A DNA stretch of 64,000 bases from Haematobia irritans (GCF_050003625.1 NC_134398.1:79330003-79394002), one strand, 5' to 3'. Positions 36,359 to 47,255 are shown, counted from the stretch's first letter. The notes: generated from the sequence alone by a model not told the origin. A program made the numbers and translations.

Positions 36359-38212
36359 CATTTATATTTATACTATATTAAATTTTTATTATGAAACTTC
36401 GAAATGTGGGTTATTAAAGATTTATAGTCAGTAACAGTGCTTGATATAAACGAAATTGGCTGATTTTTGGATAAAATATTATTTTTTTATTGCAAAAATA
36501 ACAATTTTGTAACAAAAAACTGTTTTTGGTACAAAACTTTCAAATTTGGAAGGAATTAAAAAACTCTAACAAAAGTAGAACGTGGAGTCGAGTATAAACA
36601 TACATAAATAATTTTATAATATAAACATAAATTTATTTAGGCGTGAACAGTTTTTTACTAGCATTTAATACCATCGCTCTAAAATGCCTTTTATTTTTCT
36701 TTAATAATTCATTTTAAAGAAAATAAACTTTTTAAATTGTTTTAGCTGCAAAACTCGAACTTAATGCCCGCTTTTATATTTGAAGGTGTCCGTCAACTCC
36801 TCGTGGACTACTTATTAATAAAGAGGAACTAAACTTTGTTTTTATACATTTTACTGCGTAATTTTTCACTATTTCCTCCTTATTTCATTTTACTGTCCCA
36901 ACTCTAAAAAGAGTATAGTGCCCTTTTTGTTATTTTTATGAAGACCACTGATTTCTTTTAACGAACCAAGAAAAAAATTGTGCCCATAATGCCAAAATGA
37001 TAAACAAAACACATGTCCACACATACATAAAATGCTGCTCTCAAGGTGAAAACGTATGCTGTTTGTTTTTCAAATGTCTATTCTCTTGGTTCGGAATGTC
37101 CATTCTCTTTATTCAAATTAAATAATATTTGGACTTAAGCATATCAAATTTTTGGCCTTATCATAAAACAGTTTTCCGAAACAACATGCAAGCGGTTTCA
37201 CAGAAATTGTTCTCTTTTGATTCTTTCGGTGTGTTATGTTGATATCTTTCGTCAACTCTCCCGGTTTCCATCTCTATTTCTTTCTCTATATTCTCTCTCT
37301 GTCGCTTTGAATAAAATATCACAACATATGTATGTTTAGTCGAAATTTGTAAATTTATATATGTTGGCATTCACACATATGATTTTTATGAAACATTCAT
37401 GCCCCAAACATAATATATTCTAACATATTAACATAGATGTCCCAAACATTTAGTGTTAGTTTAGGAACATTACATGTTTGCACTTAAATAAATTGTGTTT
37501 AAAAATTGTGCCCGAAACACATTTTGTTTATATCGGAACATATGAAAAACATATTTTTCTAAGAGTGTAATTATATATAGCCCCCATATAAACGGACCCC
37601 CAAATTTGGCTTGCGATTGCTCTAAAAGAAGCAAATTTCTTCCGATCAGGCTGAAATTTGGTACATGGTGTTATTATATGGTCTCTAACAACCATGCAAA
37701 AATTGGTCCATGTCGGTCCACTTTCATCCGATCCGGCTGAAATTTGGTACATGGTGTTAGTATATGGTCTCTAACAACCTTGCAAAAATTGGTCCACATC
37801 GGTCCATAATTATATATAGCCTCCATATAAATCGATCCCAAAATTTTTCCTCCGGAGCCTCTTGGAGGAGCAAAATTCATCCGATCCGGTTGAAATTTGG
37901 ATCAGGGTGTTAGATATAAATCGTCAAAATTTTATTTCTATAGAAACTTTAAACTTAATTATATACGTTTTTATCGGCCCTTTTGTAGTTTAATATATAT
38001 CACGTATGGACTATGTGGTATATATTACGTTGTTAGGATGTTTTAAGATACCTTGCCATCGGCTTCAGTAGAAGTTTCTACGCAATCCATGGTGGAGGGT
38101 ACATAAGCTTCGGCCTGGCCGAACTTATGGCCGTATATATTGTTTTAATTTGGTGTTGTAATTACGTCATGTAACTAAAGTTCAATATTGGCAGCACTGA
38201 TTCTATGAGAAA

Positions 38213-39329
38213 AACAAGTAAGTAAAGTCTAAAGTCGGGCGGGACCGACTATACTATACCCTTCACCCCTATGTAGGCCAAAATTTGTGTTACCATCTCA
38301 ACTACTTCACATTTGCTGGAAGCTATATAAAGGAGACAATTTTTTTTACTTCTCCCAACGCTGGTGTACGTATATATGGGAGCTATATATAATCTGAACT
38401 GATTTTGACTAAATTTGACATGTATAGTTAGAATAACAATTCTGCTATCTATGCGAAATTTCACGTAAATGGGAGTATAACTTTAGCCCCCCTGGTCATA
38501 TTAGTGCAAATCGGACGGAAGATATATATGGGAGCCATATCTAAATTTGAACCGATTTCAATAAAATTTACCAAGCATTGGTAGAATGTCAATTTTAACG
38601 AAATTTGACACACTTAACGATACTATTAAATGTACCCCTTGTGCAAAATTTGAAGCAAATCACGGCAAAACTCTGGCTTTTGTGGCCATATAAGTTCGAA
38701 TCGGACGAAAGATATATATGGGAGCTATATCTAAATTTGAACCGATTTCAATCAAATTTACCAAGCATTGGTAGAATGTCAATTCTACCCTCTGTGCAAA
38801 ATTTCACGAAGATCGGTAGTAAACTTTGACTTCTGTGGTCATATGAGTCTAAATCGGACGAAAGATATTTATGGGAGCTATATCTAAATCTGAACCGATT
38901 TGGCTGATATGTTGCATGATTTTCGAGATTCATAAAATATTTGGATGTACGGTATTTCAAGAAAATCGGTTGATAAACACGCTAACTATGACCAAATCGG
39001 GGATAAATATATATGGCAGCTATATCTAAATCTGAACCGATTTTTTCCAAAACCAATAGCGATTGTCTCTGTCCCAAGAAACGGCCCTATGCCAAATTTG
39101 AGGACGATCGGACTTAAATTGCGAGCTGTACTTTGTGCACAAAATTACATATACAGACAGACGGACGGACAGACAGACAGACAGACGGACGTCACTAAAT
39201 CGACTCAGAATTTAATTCTAAGCCGATCGGTATACTAAAAGATGGGTCTATGACCACTATTTCTTGGCGTTACATACAAATGCACAAACTTATTATACCC
39301 TGTACCACAGTAGTGGTGAAGGGTATAAA
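38213..39329 (+). mobile_element. Family B element
   Basis: Header aagtaagtaaagtctaaagt with gcgggaccgactatac; body units with gggagctatatctaaat and ttgaaccgatttcaatc; a GAC-rich microsatellite at 39150-39191; tail taccctgtaccacagtagtg. This is a compact complete copy in plus orientation. Confidence 0.65.
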
Positions 39330-39770
39330 AACGCAAAAATGTCATTATTTTTGTTCCCAGTGTTCTCTTTGTGATGAAGTGCTTTATTTGGTTGGCCAAA
39401 AAAATAAGTACATTGTGCGTTTTTATATTGTTACGAATTTGATAATTATAGATATAAGTTTATTTAAATTAGTTTCCGTTAATTTAAAATTTCAAATTGT
39501 AACGATAAAATTTCGCTATCACTTGTTGGAATCATCTATTCATTTTCTAGTATTTTCCTGAATTTCTTTTATGTTCTTTTGTTTGCTTACCGAAATGTTA
39601 GTTCTTACTCTCTCATGCTTTGTTATTCTGCATTCTCATTTCATCTCATTGTCTATTGTCATTATTGTTGTTGTTGTAGTAATGCGAGCATATACCTATG
39701 TGAGTGTGTATGTGTTTGGCAGCCACCAGGTAAACAACTTAATGGTCGTAGATCCTTCTAGCATTGTCTA

Positions 39771-39818
39771 AGAATGTTCTGGCGTTGCCAGAATATTGTA
39801 GTGCTACCAGAATGTTCT
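39771..39818 (+). promoter_or_regulatory. Two heat-shock-element-like palindromes in the 5' LTR
   Basis: AGAATGTTCT occurs at 39771-39780 and 39809-39818, with a one-mismatch version (GAATATTG) between them at 39791-39798. GAAnnTTC is the core of heat-shock elements, but full sites need three or more pentamers; only pairs are seen. They lie 19-66 bp upstream of the TATA box. Confidence 0.35.
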
Positions 39819-39836
39819 CGTATTGCCACACCGTCA

Positions 39837-39873
39837 TATATAAAAGCGCTCGCATGCTGCTAACGAGTCAGTC
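39837..39873 (+). promoter_or_regulatory. LTR core promoter (TATA box and initiator)
   Basis: TATATAAAAG at 39837-39846 and an arthropod-type initiator TCAGTC at 39868-39873. A start at A39870 would lie 33 bp after the TATA box begins, the standard spacing. The 3' LTR has the same elements. Confidence 0.7.
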
Positions 39874-40022
39874 TTAATTAAAGCGTCAAACGAATAACTT
39901 CAGTGTGAACGAATTGTAAAGTGTGAAGTCATAGTAAATAAATTGTAGATTGTCGTTATTTAAAAGAACTGTGTTTTAATTGTCGGGTAATTAAAAACGC
40001 CTAAATATAAAAACGTAACAAT

Positions 40023-40040
40023 TGGTGTCAGAAGTGGGAT
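40023..40040 (+). other. Primer-binding site, probably tRNA-Leu
   Basis: TGGTGTCAGAAGTGGGAT begins two bases after the LTR end. It is complementary to an 18-nt tRNA 3' end of the form ATCCCACTTCTGACACCA, as in tRNA-Leu species. The tRNA identity is from memory. Confidence 0.7.
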
Positions 40041-40058
40041 AACGAAAAAAAATCTACA

Positions 40059-42713
40059 ATGAAGTTTAATGAGCTTCGTGTGGAAGACTTAAAAAAGGAA
40101 TTGAGCAAACTGGACCTGCCGACAACAGGCAATAAGGCCCAGCTTCAAAAGCGTCTACTGGAAGAGTTTGAACGGCGTAATATGGACATTGCGACGCATG
40201 AGTTTGATTATAAGGAGGACATTGACGAATCAATACTCGTCAATACCAGCAGTGTAGAAAATCCATCTGTGGCTTCAAGTGTTGTGGATTACACCTCAAT
40301 GCTCAATGTTTTAAGCAAAATGATGGAAGAAAACTCTAGAAAAATCATGGATGAGAATTCTAGAAAAATGGAAGAAAATTCTAGAAAAATGGAAGAAAAT
40401 TCTAGAAAAATGGAAGAAAATTCTAGAAAAATGGAAGAAAATTCTAGAAAAATGGAAGAAAATTCTAGAAAATTGCTGAAAGAAAATGCCCTACAAATGG
40501 AAGCAAATTCTAGAAAAATGGAAGAAAATTCTAGAAAATTGGAGGAAAAATTCGACGAAAATTCTAGAATGGTCAACGAAAAATTACAACAAATTTCTGA
40601 AGACATGGAGAAACGTGTGGACCATATAGAAAATCAAATTGTGGAATTGGATAAGAAATTTGTGGTTCACGATGAAAAATTTCTACACCTTGAGAAAAAA
40701 ATGTCAGAGCTGGAAATTAAAGGTGGTCCAGTGCGCGTCATCGAGGGCTCAAAAATCAAAACTCCTGTTTTCGATGGCTCAACGTCATTTGATGTCTTCA
40801 AATTCCAATTCGAAATGGTTGCTTCTAGAAATTTGTGGAATGACGATGATAAAGCAATTGAACTTCTATTGGCATTAAAGGGCAATGCTGCTGATGTGAT
40901 ACAAAGCATTCCCGCTGCTTCTAGAAATAACTATAATGAAGTAATAGCGGCGCTTCAACGCAAGTATGGTGGAGAGCACAAGCAAGACATCTTTAGAATG
41001 GAATTAAGAGGTAGAGTCCAGAAATCAAGCGAGACTCTACAAGACTTTGCAACAGAAGTTGAGCGGTTGGTGCTACTGACATACCCAGGAGAGAGTCACC
41101 CACTTGTGGACCGCATCAAAATTGAGACCTTTGTGAATGGCATTCGAGACCCAGACATAAAATGTGCAACATATGCGTCACAAAAGGCTACATTCGCAGA
41201 AACAGTAACATTTGCACTTGCACAAGTAACTGCGAGATTGTTGGCACGACCTCAGATTCACAAAGTACACAGAGTAGAGACCGAGTGTGTAGAATCTAAA
41301 TCAGTCATTGAATTGGTAAAAGAGGCTCTAAAGCAGATAATGCAAGAAATGAAGCAGCAAGCAAATAAATCTAGAATGAAATGCTATAACTGTGATAAGG
41401 CTGGACATCTTTCCCGGGAATGTAAAGCGTGGCGTAAGACGTCGGGGTCAATCTCGCCATCTCCATTAAACAATAATCATAGGAAGGCGACCACAAAGCC
41501 AAGCGACTCAAATTTGAATTTTGCGGATAATAGAGAAGGTGGTAAACAAGTTATTGATCAAGCCTTGACACGACGACCTTGCAGTATAGAATGCAAGCAC
41601 TGCTCGAAAGCTGAACACAAGGAGGAGATTGTTGATATTCGGCTGTTACACGTCGAATCTGGAGTGGACTGGCCAACAGAACAGCGTAAAGATCCCATTT
41701 TGAACAAAATTATTTCGGCAAAGGAAGAGAACAAGAAGCCCAGTAAGAAAGACATCGCAGCCGAAAGTCCACTTATGAAATCATACTGGGCTCAATGGGA
41801 TAGTTTAGTTCTAGTCAATGGATCCCTGCAACGTAAATGGGAAAGCGAAGATGGCAAGAGCAGCCGAAATTTGATCATCGTTCCAGATTCCAAAATAAGA
41901 GATGTTTTGGCGGAGTTCCATAATGGTCCCAGTGGAGGTCATCTGGGAATAACCAAAACCGCCGAGAAAGTTAAACAACGATTCTACTGGGTTGGATGCC
42001 AGAAATCAATTGCTGAATGGGTAGCCAATTGCGAGAAGTGCATGAAGGCGAAAGGTCCAACAAGGAAAAGTCGAGGTCCTATGCAAGAATATAGACCAGG
42101 AGCCCCGTTTGAAAGAATAGCAATGGACGTGGCAGGCCCTTTCCCAGTAAGTGATTCTGGAAACCGTTATGTCCTTGTGGTCATGGATTACTTCAGCAAA
42201 TGGCCGGAGGTGTATGCAATTCCAAACCAAGAAGCAAAAACGATTGTGGATGTTGTCAACAAAAACTGGATATGTCGCTACGGTGTGCCGTCCGAGATTC
42301 ACTCAGACCAGGGAAGAAATTTTGAATCGGCCATATTCAAAGAGATGTGTGAATCCCTTGGTATCAAGAAAACGAGGACTACACCATTACATCCACAATC
42401 CGATGGCATGGTAGAAAGGTTTAATCGCACTCTGGAGGAACATCTTCGAAAAGTAGTGGACAACGGCCAGAGGGACTGGGACGAGCATATACCAAAGTTT
42501 TTGCTGTCGTATAGATCTGCCATTCATGATTCCACCTCTCGAACACCGGCCAATGTTCTATTCGGAACTGAGTTGAAGTTGCCTGGTGATCTGATATTCG
42601 GTGCTAAACCTAATGAGCTCGCCATGGAAGAAAACAGAAACGACATCCCAAACACTTTCGGTGAAGTTCACGAATCAGTGCGCAACAAAATAAAATGGTC
42701 AGCAACAGAATGA
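40059..42713 (+). CDS. Gag-integrase fusion polyprotein of the LTR element
   Basis: The 884-residue ORF starts with a SAP-like segment (VEDLKKELSKLDLPTTGNKA, about 6-25). A coiled coil of MEENSRK heptads follows (about 88-170), then a gypsy-type Gag domain (about 231-410) and a CCHC zinc knuckle (C442, C445, H450, C455). At about 490-505 it passes directly into sequence resembling the end of RNase H (ALTRRPC, CKHC). Integrase follows: H2C2 finger (H621, H628, C658, C661) and catalytic D690, D750, E786 (DD35E spacing). Protease, RT and RNase H are absent, yet the frame is open across the junction. A missing base in the A run near 42692 diverts the frame to a stop at 42711-42713 before the integrase C-terminus. 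Confidence 0.9.
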   Translation: MKFNELRVEDLKKELSKLDLPTTGNKAQLQKRLLEEFERRNMDIATHEFDYKEDIDESILVNTSSVENPSVASSVVDYTSMLNVLSKMMEENSRKIMDENSRKMEENSRKMEENSRKMEENSRKMEENSRKMEENSRKLLKENALQMEANSRKMEENSRKLEEKFDENSRMVNEKLQQISEDMEKRVDHIENQIVELDKKFVVHDEKFLHLEKKMSELEIKGGPVRVIEGSKIKTPVFDGSTSFDVFKFQFEMVASRNLWNDDDKAIELLLALKGNAADVIQSIPAASRNNYNEVIAALQRKYGGEHKQDIFRMELRGRVQKSSETLQDFATEVERLVLLTYPGESHPLVDRIKIETFVNGIRDPDIKCATYASQKATFAETVTFALAQVTARLLARPQIHKVHRVETECVESKSVIELVKEALKQIMQEMKQQANKSRMKCYNCDKAGHLSRECKAWRKTSGSISPSPLNNNHRKATTKPSDSNLNFADNREGGKQVIDQALTRRPCSIECKHCSKAEHKEEIVDIRLLHVESGVDWPTEQRKDPILNKIISAKEENKKPSKKDIAAESPLMKSYWAQWDSLVLVNGSLQRKWESEDGKSSRNLIIVPDSKIRDVLAEFHNGPSGGHLGITKTAEKVKQRFYWVGCQKSIAEWVANCEKCMKAKGPTRKSRGPMQEYRPGAPFERIAMDVAGPFPVSDSGNRYVLVVMDYFSKWPEVYAIPNQEAKTIVDVVNKNWICRYGVPSEIHSDQGRNFESAIFKEMCESLGIKKTRTTPLHPQSDGMVERFNRTLEEHLRKVVDNGQRDWDEHIPKFLLSYRSAIHDSTSRTPANVLFGTELKLPGDLIFGAKPNELAMEENRNDIPNTFGEVHESVRNKIKWSATE
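40322..40565 (+). repeat. 21-bp coding minisatellite (MEENSRK heptads)
   Basis: The unit atggaagaaaattctagaaa is repeated about five times perfectly and several times imperfectly. It gives a charged heptad coiled coil in Gag. Each unit contains a tctaga, so length variation between copies is likely. Confidence 0.85.
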
Positions 42714-42979
42714 AGGCGAGATACGATCGTGCTGTAAATACTGAGGGCTTCCAAGAAGAAGAATTGGTTCTGCTATTTAACCCGCAACGAAAGAAAGGAT
42801 TGTGTCCTAAACTGCAAACACAGTGGGAAGGCCCATACAAAGTCATCAAGAAGATCAATGATGTTGTATACCGGATTCAGAAGGACGACAGCCCTAGATC
42901 AAAGATGAAAGTTGTACATCTGGAACGATTGGCTCCTTACGGAACAGGTTCTGTGCCTGTTCGGGACGAACAGGCTTAA
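42695..42979 (+). pseudogene. Out-of-frame integrase C-terminal segment
   Basis: Encodes about 90 residues with the GPY/F-type motif (QWEGPYKVIKKIND) and ERLAPYG, the usual end of gypsy integrases. It overlaps the end of the long ORF in the +1 frame, so a one-base deletion has separated it. Programmed frameshifting is possible but not supported by a known slippery site. Confidence 0.8.
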
Positions 42980-42990
42980 GCGGGAGGCAG
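42978..42990 (+). other. Polypurine tract
   Basis: aagcgggaggcag lies directly before the 3' LTR, the expected plus-strand priming site. Confidence 0.7.
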
Positions 42991-43582
42991 TGTTACGAAT
43001 TTGATAATTATAGATATAAGTTTATTTAAATTAGTTTCCGTTAATTTAAAATTTCAAATTGTAACGATAAAATTTCGCTATCACTTGTTGGAATCATCTA
43101 TTCATTTTCTAGTATTTTCCTGAATTTCTTTTATGTTCTTTTGTTTGCTTACCGAAATGTTAGTTCTTACTCCCTCATGCTTTGTTATTCTGCATTCTCA
43201 TTTCATCTCATTGTCTATTGTCATTATTGTTGTTGTTGTAGTAATGCGAGCATATACCTATGTGAGTGTGTATGTGTTTGGCAGCCACCAGGTAAACAAC
43301 TTAATGGTCGTAGATCCTTCTAGCATTGTCTAAGAATGTTCTGGCGTTGCCAGAATATTGTAGTGCTACCAGAATGTTCTCGTATTGCCACACCGTCATA
43401 TATAAAAGCGCTCGCATGCTGCTAACGAGTCAGTCTTAATTAAAGCGTCAAACGAATAACTTCAGTGTGAACGAATTGTAAAGTGTGAAGTCATAGTAAA
43501 TAAATTGTAGATTGTCGTTATTTAAAAGAACTGTGTTTTAATTGTCGGGTAATTAAAAACGCCTAAATATAAAAACGTAACA
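42991..43582 (+). repeat. 3' LTR
   Basis: 592 bp, identical to the 5' LTR by eye except C at 43173. Its AATAAA lies at 43499-43504. Confidence 0.93.
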
Positions 43583-43662
43583 ATATGTAAATTTTTCAAA
43601 AAGTTTGTTATTGTGTTTTTAGTGGCGATGAATTGAATGCAAATTTAATAAAAATTAGTTAC

Positions 43663-46600
43663 TAGATGAAACGAAAAAGTCATTGTAGTAAAAGAAAAGA
43701 CTGGTTTTAGCTTTACGAATTGAGGGAAAATCTCTTTGAATGACCGACAAATCTTTTAAGAGATCGTACTTTGTGTCTAAAATGCCCTAAAGAAAAGAAT
43801 TATACGAAAACATGTGGAAAACCAAGCAAGACACTTCGAAAAAGAGATACTCTTTTTATCACTCTTCCAAAAAAAGACCCTTTCAATTCATCCAGACAAA
43901 TTTCTGCTGAAATAGACAATGTGACATCTGCACGATCTATTTGGCGGTGATTAGTGCATGCCAAATTACCCGGCCGAACAGTCAGAAAAGTTCCTATGTT
44001 ATGAAAAAAAAATTGTAAGATGAGACTATGCTTCGCCAGAAAACATTATAGGTGCTCAGGAACGTTAGGTGAGAGAAAATGGCGCAATATCTTGTGAAAC
44101 GATGGAACTAAAAAAGAAAAATATTCCGAATTGGTAGTAGTCGTAATGTTCGTCGACCCCAAGGAAAAGAATTTCATATGCGCTTCACAAAAATGACGGC
44201 CAAGCATGGGAGCGGGAACATAGTGGTATGGGGCGGTTTTTTCTGGGATGGCCTAGGTCGACTTTATCGCATTATTTATAAAATGACCCTGATCGAATAT
44301 AGAAATATATTTGAGAACACAATGCCGTACGCAGAAGAAAACATAGCTAAAAGGTGGGTGTTTCAACAAGACAACGATCCTAAACACACTTCTCGCTTTA
44401 TCAAAAACTGGTTCCAAGACAATGACATAGCCCTTCTATATTGGCCTACTCAGTCACCACACAGAAAAAAAAGTGTCTTGTAAATTTAAGGACCATTTTA
44501 ACTTCCACATAGTTCAACAAATTTACTCTAATATAGTTCATTTTTCGTAACCACAACGAAAATTAACTTAGCTAAAGGAAAACTTATAAAAATTCAGTAA
44601 ATGTTTTTTAGTTCACTAACTACGAAATGGGAAGGATTTTTCCTTAAATGAATTTCCAACACAGTAGTTAATGCATCGTTGATTCTATTATAAAAATACA
44701 TGGGCAATATAAAAATCTTACTACGAAATGTGGACAATTTACTAAGAAAATTTTTTTTATGGAAAAAAATTTTTGTAGTAAAAATTAACTTAACGACATT
44801 ACCGATTCGTACGATGACTACCTACAGATTATTTCCCTTTTTATTATATGTTGGAGTGTTTTTACTCACATTGAAAATTTTAGATAAAGTAGAATAAAAA
44901 GTAGTTAATATAATCCTTGACGGGTGTATATAATTTTATATAGATTCCTCATAGATTTGGTATATATTTAACCTTAACTTATAGATAGAATTCCAACTAA
45001 TCAATAAACGTGCTACTGGAAAATGTGAGTGCATCATGTGAGGGAGTTTTTAGAGACATTTTGTGTATATCTCGTATGATTGTTTGTGTTTGTTATTGCG
45101 TCATTTATGCTGTTGTTGGTTGTTTTGATTCTAGAGACACTGGAATGTTCCTTGTGTGTTGTTGGTATCTTTTGTGGTGAGAGTTGTTTTCTTGCAATAG
45201 CGAGATCAGAAAGGGATCGTGTGTGTGTGGAGTTGTTTTTCTTTACGGCAGCTATGTATCCGTTATGACTATTTGTGTCTTTGAGTTTTATTGTTGCATT
45301 CAGTTCTGTTGATGCATTTATGAAGTGCACACGTGGATTTAATTTTGCAAAATTGTACGTGCGGTATTGGTGTTTATTAATGAAAATACATTTATTCGAA
45401 ACATTTTAGAAACTGAGAAGTGAATGTGATGTTACAGAAATCAAAAACGTTTTTTATTGATTAAAAAAAAAAACAAATAATAGATTAAGGAACTGTATAT
45501 TTCTGTTAATAGTTTAAAATTAGTGCGGATTTTTAATTGATTTACATAAAAAATATACAACATGAGTGGTAATAGCATGATCTATATTTATTCCACATCT
45601 GGATCACAGGTTGGAGTCTATTTTTCGGAATCTATTTTTTTATGTTACAGCAATTCCTACAGGTGAGTACTAAGTTCGAGTTTAGCCGCTAAAATTAAAA
45701 ATAAATCACTAAGAAAATTATAAAATTGTACGTCTTCGATACAAATTTAAATATAACTTGATGGAGAATAGCCCAAACCAAGTTTTTTATAAAGATTATT
45801 TTTTTTAATGGATTATTAAAGAAAACTTGTCATGAAAATTGAGATTTTAGCCTCTAAACTCGAACTTAATGTCCAACTTAAATACTAAATGCTATACTGA
45901 CAAGTGGAAATTATGTCTAATTTTATAATATTTTTTATTTCAAATATATTCTGAGAATAATTTCAAAAACGTCCCATTAGTCCATGGATATGATTCCAAT
46001 ACCTACAGGATGGATTTTTCAATGTGGTAAGTTTTTCTATAAACGGTATTTTGTCCGTTTTTAATAAAACCAAAATTTCAATTTATTAAAAATAATTTTT
46101 TTTTCACTTGCAGTTAGACAGGTCTTGTAATGGTAATTTTTTGAATATTCTTACTGTTTAATGCTAATTAAGCTGATATCCTTATTGGCTCTAAGAAATA
46201 CTCTTGAAAACCGTAAGTTAAAAATCAATATGAACGATAGAAATAATTATTTAATAATATTTTTCTTATATTTTGTATAACTTTGCAATTTCAGATGTTT
46301 AAAAGACAAATCCGCCCAACAAAAGTTAGCCAAAATCGATTAAATTGGACAATTCAATTTAATATAGCAGCTAATGCCACATATATCTTTCATATGGATA
46401 GAAAACATGGAAATTTAAATTAATTACTTTAGTCCTATTAACATAGAATATTAATCTTTTGAAGAAGCAATTACTAACTACCGACAAGTAACTGCATCCA
46501 ACGTACGAATAAAAATATTTCCTCTGTTGTATATCATAAGCCATAGTTTTGTGTAATATTATAAATTTTTTTTTGAAATAAAATACTGGTGGTTATAGAA

Positions 46601-47130
46601 AATTGACTTGCTTTGTACGAAAAATTTTTTAGTTGTGTAGAGGCTTGTTGTACCTTTGATTCCTCAATTTCTCTACTTTTTTGAAAATTATACTGACAAA
46701 CAGTTTATTTCAAACCAATTTCTTAATACAGGTTTCCCAAAAAATTGTTCATTTTTCTGGATAGCAGGAATATTTTGAATGAGTTTAAGTATATTCTTCC
46801 CACAGCATAGTAATAATGAACTAAAATACGATGTAATACATGAACTAATTTATAAGAAAATCATGAACTTATCTAGATGAAAAAAATCTTTGGCGCCAAA
46901 TCATGGTCATTCTTACTATGGGTTAGTTCATTTTTCATAAAAAATAGTAAACTTTTTTTTCGGTGCAGACCCTAAACCCATTGAAAACCTTTGTTGAGAG
47001 TTTAAACATAAAATTCGGAATGAAACATTTCAAAATAAACAACAACTTAAACAGATAACATGGTATGAAAACTCAGATGAAACCAGTCGGAAGCTTGTAA
47101 GCAGTATGTCAAAGCGAGTATAAAATGTTA
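43663..47130 (+). pseudogene. Tc1-like transposase, broken and interrupted
   Basis: With several stops and shifts it encodes a helix-turn-helix remnant (ISAEIDNVTSARSIW), HGSGNIVVWGGFFWDG, WVFQQDNDPKHTSRF (second catalytic D) and YWPTQSP. A 2.5 kb family C element then intervenes (44460-46965). Beyond it PKPIENL (third acidic residue) and a C-terminal tail follow. The DNDPKHTS...PIENL arrangement is the classical Tc1 DD34E form. Confidence 0.8.
44460..46965 (+). mobile_element. Family C full-length element (2506 bp) with exon-like modules
   Basis: Ends cacagaaaaaaaagtg and, read inward, caccgaaaaaaaaagt. CA lies on both sides (44458-44459 and 46966-46967), and the Tc1 frame is rejoined without it. 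The interior has several acceptor/donor-like pairs, for example ttacag|...acag|gtgagt (45645-45665), gtg|gtaagt (46027) and ttgcag|ttagacag|gtc (46109). No long ORF or transposase is present. Copies of its ends occur at 1-1434 and 63250-63900. Confidence 0.65.
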
Positions 47131-47255
47131 TCAAAATAAAGTTGGATACACTGGTTTTTTGATAATGTAACACAATTATGTTCAAAAAATAAATAAAATA
47201 AGTATACTTGGATATTTAATGATTTAGAAAATGTACTTATTATTTTGACCTTCAC

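Larger units (their letters stand above)
35756..37567 (-). mobile_element. Element T, longest copy (1812 bp)
   Basis: Ends caccctcaaaaaaatcgc and, read inward, cactcttagaaaaatatg. TA lies at 35754-35755 and 37568-37569. The empty site (cggtccataattatatatag) is the common family A sequence, so boundaries are secure. It holds the divergent tRNA-like pair (36061-36321), a 24-base T run, and a long AT-rich part that recurs in the duplicated blocks at 20.3 and 25.5 kb. No transposase is present. Confidence 0.8.
35178..38143 (-). mobile_element. Family A element split by element T
   Basis: The tail (taccctccaccataggatgg) is at 35186 and the header (ccatggtggagggtacataag, ggcctggccgaac) at 38088-38130. 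Units occur at 35400-35755 and 37568-37900. The 1.8 kb T element lies between them at a TA. Reading frames through the units are artefacts. Confidence 0.65.
39429..40020 (+). repeat. 5' LTR
   Basis: 592 bp, starting TG and ending CA within inverted tgttacg/cgtaaca. It contains a TATA box, an initiator, two GAAnnTTC palindromes and an AATAAA (39937-39942). The last two thirds would form the transcript's R-U5. Confidence 0.93.
39429..43582 (+). mobile_element. Non-autonomous gypsy-type LTR retrotransposon (4154 bp)
   Basis: Two 592-bp LTRs (tgttacg...cgtaaca), a 4-bp target duplication ATAT (39425-39428 and 43583-43586), a primer-binding site and a purine tract flank one long gag-integrase ORF. 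Protease, reverse transcriptase and RNase H are missing, and no env is seen. I found a single LTR difference by eye (T39611 versus C43173). This means recent insertion despite lacking RT, so copying was in trans by a related complete element (inference). Confidence 0.92.
39395..47255 (+). mobile_element. Tc1-like element remnant, split twice
   Basis: Pieces lie at about 39395-39428, 43583-44459 and 46966-47255. The left piece has ggccaaaaaaataagtac. The right end, read inward, has ggtcaaaataataagtac, so these look like partners of a TIR. The LTR retrotransposon and a family C element inserted into it. It is old and inactive. Confidence 0.65.

Noticed and set aside
40289..40606. Minus-strand ORF rich in FLEFSSIF repeats
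   Set aside because: Antisense shadow of the MEENSRK coding minisatellite in gag.
39429..43582. Complete gypsy element or endogenous retrovirus
   Set aside because: No protease, RT or RNase H, and no env-like ORF between the integrase and the 3' LTR.
45034..45330. 98-codon minus-strand and overlapping plus-strand frames in the family C element
   Set aside because: Low-complexity composition, no domain, not clearly preserved in the other family C fragments.
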